Source: Nostoc sp. CHAB 5715
GTDB lineage: Bacteria; Cyanobacteriota; Cyanobacteriia; Cyanobacteriales; Nostocaceae
Assembly (NCBI RefSeq): GCF_020829685.1
Contig: NZ_JAIVFR010000290.1
Span: forward strand, 1-7,577
Length of the DNA: 7,577 nucleotides
Reading direction: 5' to 3'
Every line of letters starts with the position of its first letter. Within the stretch, counting starts at the first letter, position 1. Shown piece by piece: positions 4,518 to 7,577 of the stretch. Under the pieces are notes generated by a model. The model was not told the DNA's origin, searched no databases, and saw only the letters and a list, made by a program, of their open reading frames with translations. A program made the translations under genes and the position numbers.

Positions 4518-7499
4518 CTATGTTTTCATAATAGTTGTATTTGCCGGATACTGCTTCAAAACCTGCTGCAAATATTGCCCAGTATAAGACCTGGGATTTT
4601 TTGCAACTTCCTCTGGTGTACCTACAGCAATCAATTCTCCGCCTTTGTCGCCACCTTCTGGCCCCAAATCTATCACCCAGTCAGAACAACGAATTACATC
4701 TAAGTTGTGTTCAATTACTAATATTGAATTGCCTTTATCTACCAATCGTTGCAACACATCTAATAATTTGTGGACATCGTAAAAAGATAACCCTGTTGTC
4801 GGTTCATCTATTAAATAAAGTGTCTTTCCGGTGGCGCGTCGAGATAGTTCTGTTGCCAGTTTTACCCGTTGCGCTTCACCACCAGATAAGGTAGTCGCAG
4901 GTTGTCCTAGTTGGACATAACCCAACCCGACATCAAATAAAGTTTGCAAACGCGCGATCGCTTTGGGAATATTCTGGAAAAAGTCTAAACTTTCCTCAAC
5001 TGTCATTCTCAAAACATCAGATATAGACTTATCTTTATACTTCACCTGCAAAGTTTCGCGGTTGTATCTTGCACCTTTACAAATTTCGCATTGCACGTAA
5101 ACATCGGGGAGAAAGTTCATTTCAATAACATTCACACCCTGTCCGCTACAAGCTTCGCAACGTCCGCCTTTAACGTTGAAAGAAAATTGTCCAGGTTTGT
5201 AACCCCTAGCTTTGGCTTCTACTGTTTGGGAAAATACATCCCGAATGGCATCAAAAATCCCTGTGTAAGTTGCAGGGTTAGAACGTGGTGTGCGTCCAAT
5301 TGGAGATTGATCGATAACGATCGCTTTATCAATCGCGTTTAATCCCTGAATTTTATCCAAATGTCTGGGTAAGGGAACTTTCTTAGTTAAATGGTGTTGC
5401 AGAGATGGATATAGTAATTCGTTAATCAGCGTAGATTTGCCAGAACCAGACACACCAGTGATGGAGACGAGTTTACCTAATGGAATGTCTACATCTATAT
5501 TTCTTAAATTGTTGCGATGGGCATTTTTGATAATCAAACTACGTCCATTTCCTTCTCGGCGTACTGCTGGTGTGGTAATTACTCGCCTTCCTGATAAATA
5601 TGCACCCGTCAAAGAATCTTCTGCTGCTAATAACGTTTGAAAATCACCTTGGGCGATAATATTTCCGCCGTGAATTCCTGCACCAGGACCAATATCAACT
5701 ATATAATTAGCTGCGCGAATTGTTTCTTCATCATGCTCAACGACAATTAATGTATTACCCAAATCGCGCAATTTCGTTAAAGTTTTGAGCAACCTGCCAT
5801 TATCTCGTTGATGCAAACCAATACTCGGTTCATCTAAAACGTAGAGAACTCCAGTTAAACCAGAACCAATTTGCGTTGCTAGACGAATTCGTTGGGCTTC
5901 GCCACCAGAAAGAGTCATGGCGGGACGGTCAAGGGTGAGGTAATCTAAACCTACATCTAATAAAAATTGCAATCTGGTTTTGATTTCTCTCAGGACTAAA
6001 TCGGCAATTTGTAACTGGCGATCGCTCAACTTGAATTGCTCAATTCTCTCTCGACAATCCCGAATTGATACGGTAGTCAATTCTAAAATTCCATATTGTC
6101 CCAACTTCACCGCCAAGGCTTCCGGTTTTAACCGTTTTCCCAGACAAACTTCACACGGCTGATCAATTAAATACTGCTCTAATTTTTGCTTAACTAATTC
6201 AGAACCACCCTCATACTGCCGTTGCAAGATTGGAATAGCACCTTTAAAACTCTGCTTCCTCCCTGCCTCTGCGGCTCGTTCATCTTTCTCTCCAAATAAA
6301 ATAATTTGCTGCTGTTCCTCTGTCAGCTTGCTCCAATTGGTCTGTAACTCAAACCCATAAATTTGTCCTACACTATAGAGTAATTCCAAGTAATAAGAAT
6401 TATCTTTTTCTGACCAAGGCGCGATCGCAGCATAAACTGGCGCTTCCCAGTCGGGTACGATCAAATCAGGCGCAAATCTTCTTAAAGTCCCGATTCCATG
6501 ACAGTGCGGACAAGCACCATAAGGTGAGTTAAAGGAGAACAATCGCGGTGATAGTTCCTCCATTACCGCGCCATGTTCTGGACAAGCAAAGTTTTCCGAA
6601 AATACTAACTCTTCGTCATTAGTCATTTGTCCTTTGTCATTAGTCATTTGTCCTTTGTCATTAGTCATTTGTCCTTTGTCATTTGTTGTTTGGTCTTGGT
6701 TATCACTAATGACAGATGACGAATGACTAATGACAATATTGGCAATACCACCCGATTGCTTGAGACACGTAGACAAAGAATCAACCAAACGCTCTTGGAT
6801 ACCATCTTTTTTCACCAAGCGGTCAATTACCACTTCGATGGTGTGAGTAAGATTTTTATCCAATTCAATGGAATCTGACAGTTCGCGCACTTCGCCATTG
6901 ATCCGCACGCGGACAAAACCTTGAGAAGCTAGACTTGACAAAAGCTTACGGTGTGTGCCTTTTTTCCCTCGGACAACGGGTGCAAGGATTTGAAAGCGGG
7001 TGCGATCTGGTAATTCCATAATGCGATCGCACATCTCATCGATTGTCTGGGGTGCAATACAGCGATCGCATATCGGACAATGGGGTTCGCCAGCCCGACC
7101 AAATAACAGCCGCAAATAGTCGTAAATCTCCGTCACCGTACCCACAGTAGAACGGGGGTTATGAGACGTTGACTTTTGGTCAATAGAAATTGCTGGACTT
7201 AAACCTTCAATCGCCTCCACATCCGGCTTATCCAGTTGTCCTAGAAATTGCCGTGCGTAGGCGCTGAGGGATTCCACATAGCGACGTTGCCCTTCAGCGA
7301 AAATGGTATCAAAGGCTAGGGAAGACTTACCAGAACCAGAAACGCCAGTGAATACGATTAGGCGATCGCGTGGCAATTCCAAGTCAATATTTTTCAGATT
7401 ATGCTGCCTAGCACCCCGAATCCGAATGGTATTCTGGCTGTTGTGGCTGGGGTAGGGGAGATGTCCATTCAAGGATGCTGCTAGCTGTTGGTCTGACAT
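4518..7499 (-). CDS. uvrA: Excinuclease ABC subunit A (UvrA)
   Basis: DNA-damage sensor of nucleotide excision repair: an ABC-type dimer that finds distorted DNA and loads UvrB. Predicted length is 993 residues from ATG 7499. First Walker A GVSGSGKSS is at 52-60, a CPICDRC segment at 141-147, the first zinc module (C306, H309, C330, C333) with SPRLFSFNSPYGACP, CEVC at 449-452, LSGGEAQR at 530-537 and LDEPSIGL just after. Second Walker A GVSGSGKST is at 682-690, the zinc finger CEAC...CEIC at 781-807, a second LSGGEAQR at 871-878 and IDEPTTGL at 897-904. Both ATPase sites look intact. The usual length is about 940-970; part of the excess is an in-frame repeat insertion at about 259-297. The frame stays open to 7574, but MSDQQ at 7499 fits family N-termini better; no good ribosome binding site is seen. 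In 7500-7577 I find no convincing promoter or LexA box. The AlbA_2 gene follows after 37 nt. Confidence 0.97.
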   Translation of the reverse strand: MSDQQLAASLNGHLPYPSHNSQNTIRIRGARQHNLKNIDLELPRDRLIVFTGVSGSGKSSLAFDTIFAEGQRRYVESLSAYARQFLGQLDKPDVEAIEGLSPAISIDQKSTSHNPRSTVGTVTEIYDYLRLLFGRAGEPHCPICDRCIAPQTIDEMCDRIMELPDRTRFQILAPVVRGKKGTHRKLLSSLASQGFVRVRINGEVRELSDSIELDKNLTHTIEVVIDRLVKKDGIQERLVDSLSTCLKQSGGIANIVISHSSSVISDNQDQTTNDKGQMTNDKGQMTNDKGQMTNDEELVFSENFACPEHGAVMEELSPRLFSFNSPYGACPHCHGIGTLRRFAPDLIVPDWEAPVYAAIAPWSEKDNSYYLELLYSVGQIYGFELQTNWSKLTEEQQQIILFGEKDERAAEAGRKQSFKGAIPILQRQYEGGSELVKQKLEQYLIDQPCEVCLGKRLKPEALAVKLGQYGILELTTVSIRDCRERIEQFKLSDRQLQIADLVLREIKTRLQFLLDVGLDYLTLDRPAMTLSGGEAQRIRLATQIGSGLTGVLYVLDEPSIGLHQRDNGRLLKTLTKLRDLGNTLIVVEHDEETIRAANYIVDIGPGAGIHGGNIIAQGDFQTLLAAEDSLTGAYLSGRRVITTPAVRREGNGRSLIIKNAHRNNLRNIDVDIPLGKLVSITGVSGSGKSTLINELLYPSLQHHLTKKVPLPRHLDKIQGLNAIDKAIVIDQSPIGRTPRSNPATYTGIFDAIRDVFSQTVEAKARGYKPGQFSFNVKGGRCEACSGQGVNVIEMNFLPDVYVQCEICKGARYNRETLQVKYKDKSISDVLRMTVEESLDFFQNIPKAIARLQTLFDVGLGYVQLGQPATTLSGGEAQRVKLATELSRRATGKTLYLIDEPTTGLSFYDVHKLLDVLQRLVDKGNSILVIEHNLDVIRCSDWVIDLGPEGGDKGGELIAVGTPEEVAKNPRSYTGQYLQQVLKQYPANTTIMKT
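6615..6684. repeat. Tandem heptanucleotide repeat inside uvrA
   Basis: Ten heptamers in a row. A 21-bp unit made of GTCATTA, GTCATTT and GTCCTTT is repeated perfectly three times (6615-6635, 6636-6656, 6657-6677), and one more GTCATTT follows. On the coding strand the unit reads as the heptapeptide TNDKGQM three times. Heterocystous cyanobacteria are known for short tandem heptanucleotide repeats (STRR sequences), mostly between genes. Because 21 is a multiple of 3 the reading frame of uvrA is kept. The stretch shows no spacers and is not a CRISPR array. Confidence 0.95.
6615..6734. repeat. Inverted-repeat frame of the uvrA insertion
   Basis: The first 13 nt of the heptamer array, GTCATTAGTCATT (6615-6627), recur as an exact inverted copy at 6722-6734. 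Between them are the array, a non-repeat centre (about 6685-6705) and a second short run of ATGAC-type heptamers in the opposite direction (6708-6734). The whole 120-nt block therefore behaves as one insertion with inverted ends, coding for about 40 residues that UvrA proteins normally lack here. Confidence 0.7.
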
Positions 7500-7577
7500 A
7501 TTGGGCGGCAAAGAAGAGTTTCTTATGAAACAGTCCTTAATAATACTATCTTTAATCGGTTTATTGTAGAACAATAG

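Larger units (their letters stand above)
888..7369. repeat. HIP1 octamers GCGATCGC, ten scattered copies (span of first to last)
   Basis: Perfect copies start at 888, 1133, 1936, 2004, 4954, 6018, 6421, 7023, 7062 and 7362. HIP1 is the hallmark over-represented palindrome of many cyanobacterial genomes. Two are in the methyltransferase gene, two are in the higA-parA gap and six are in uvrA. None lies between 2012 and 4953, the stretch that contains the AlbA_2 and ParA-like genes. Confidence 0.9.

Noticed and set aside
4401..6162. Several plus-strand open frames opposite the AlbA_2 gene and uvrA (for example 4401-4703, 4535-4894, 5091-5342)
   Set aside because: All lie antisense to clearly conserved coding sequence and have low-complexity or cysteine/leucine-rich shadow composition.
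6615..6684. CRISPR-like array
   Set aside because: The 21-bp units are directly adjacent with no variable spacers, and they are built of heptamers.
7500..7574. Longer UvrA with 25 extra N-terminal residues from 7574
   Set aside because: The extension has no family-like sequence and no start signal; ATG 7499 is the more credible start.
7500..7577. Promoter for uvrA (TATTAT at 7540-7545 with TTC/TTG hexamers upstream)
   Set aside because: The spacing to any -35-like hexamer is 19-22 nt and the matches are poor; not better than chance in AT-rich DNA.

Overview
The window reads as chromosomal DNA of a filamentous, Nostocales-type cyanobacterium. The evidence is ten perfect copies of the HIP1 octamer GCGATCGC, heptanucleotide tandem repeats, tiny dispersed palindromes, and typical cyanobacterial protein sequences. 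This host call is inference from sequence style; no rRNA or other taxonomic marker is present.

Left part (1-1949): a small palindromic repeat (19-96) lies upstream of an intact VapB-like antitoxin gene (156-392). The PIN-domain (VapC) toxin gene that overlaps its stop is broken after about 30 codons (392-496). Directly abutting the break, on the minus strand, is a protein-L-isoaspartate O-methyltransferase-like gene (482-1390). On its other side, about 50 codons of the C-terminus of a HigB-type toxin survive (1389-1547), overlapping an intact HigA-type antitoxin gene (1531-1935). One methyltransferase gene is thus sandwiched between halves of two different toxin genes, and both antitoxins are left without a complete toxin.

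Middle (1936-2237): the gap between the convergent higA and parA-like genes holds a nested repeat. The outer layer is a MITE-like element (2023-2191) with about 20-bp terminal inverted repeats and a 9-bp direct repeat on each side. Inside it is a second palindromic repeat of the same family as the one at 19-96, and one arm of that carries a further insertion of about 20 nt.

Right part (2238-7577, all minus strand, transcribed right to left): uvrA (nucleotide excision repair) is followed after 37 nt by a gene for an AlbA_2/Schlafen-like protein with a C-terminal GHKL-type ATPase fold. That gene overlaps by ATGA a gene for a ParA-like deviant Walker ATPase. The two-gene pair has no ParB or parS beside it and contains no HIP1 site, unlike uvrA and the methyltransferase gene. 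It is the best candidate here for a poorly described, possibly defence-related system that arrived by transfer. uvrA itself carries an in-frame insertion of tandem heptanucleotide repeats just ahead of its first zinc module.
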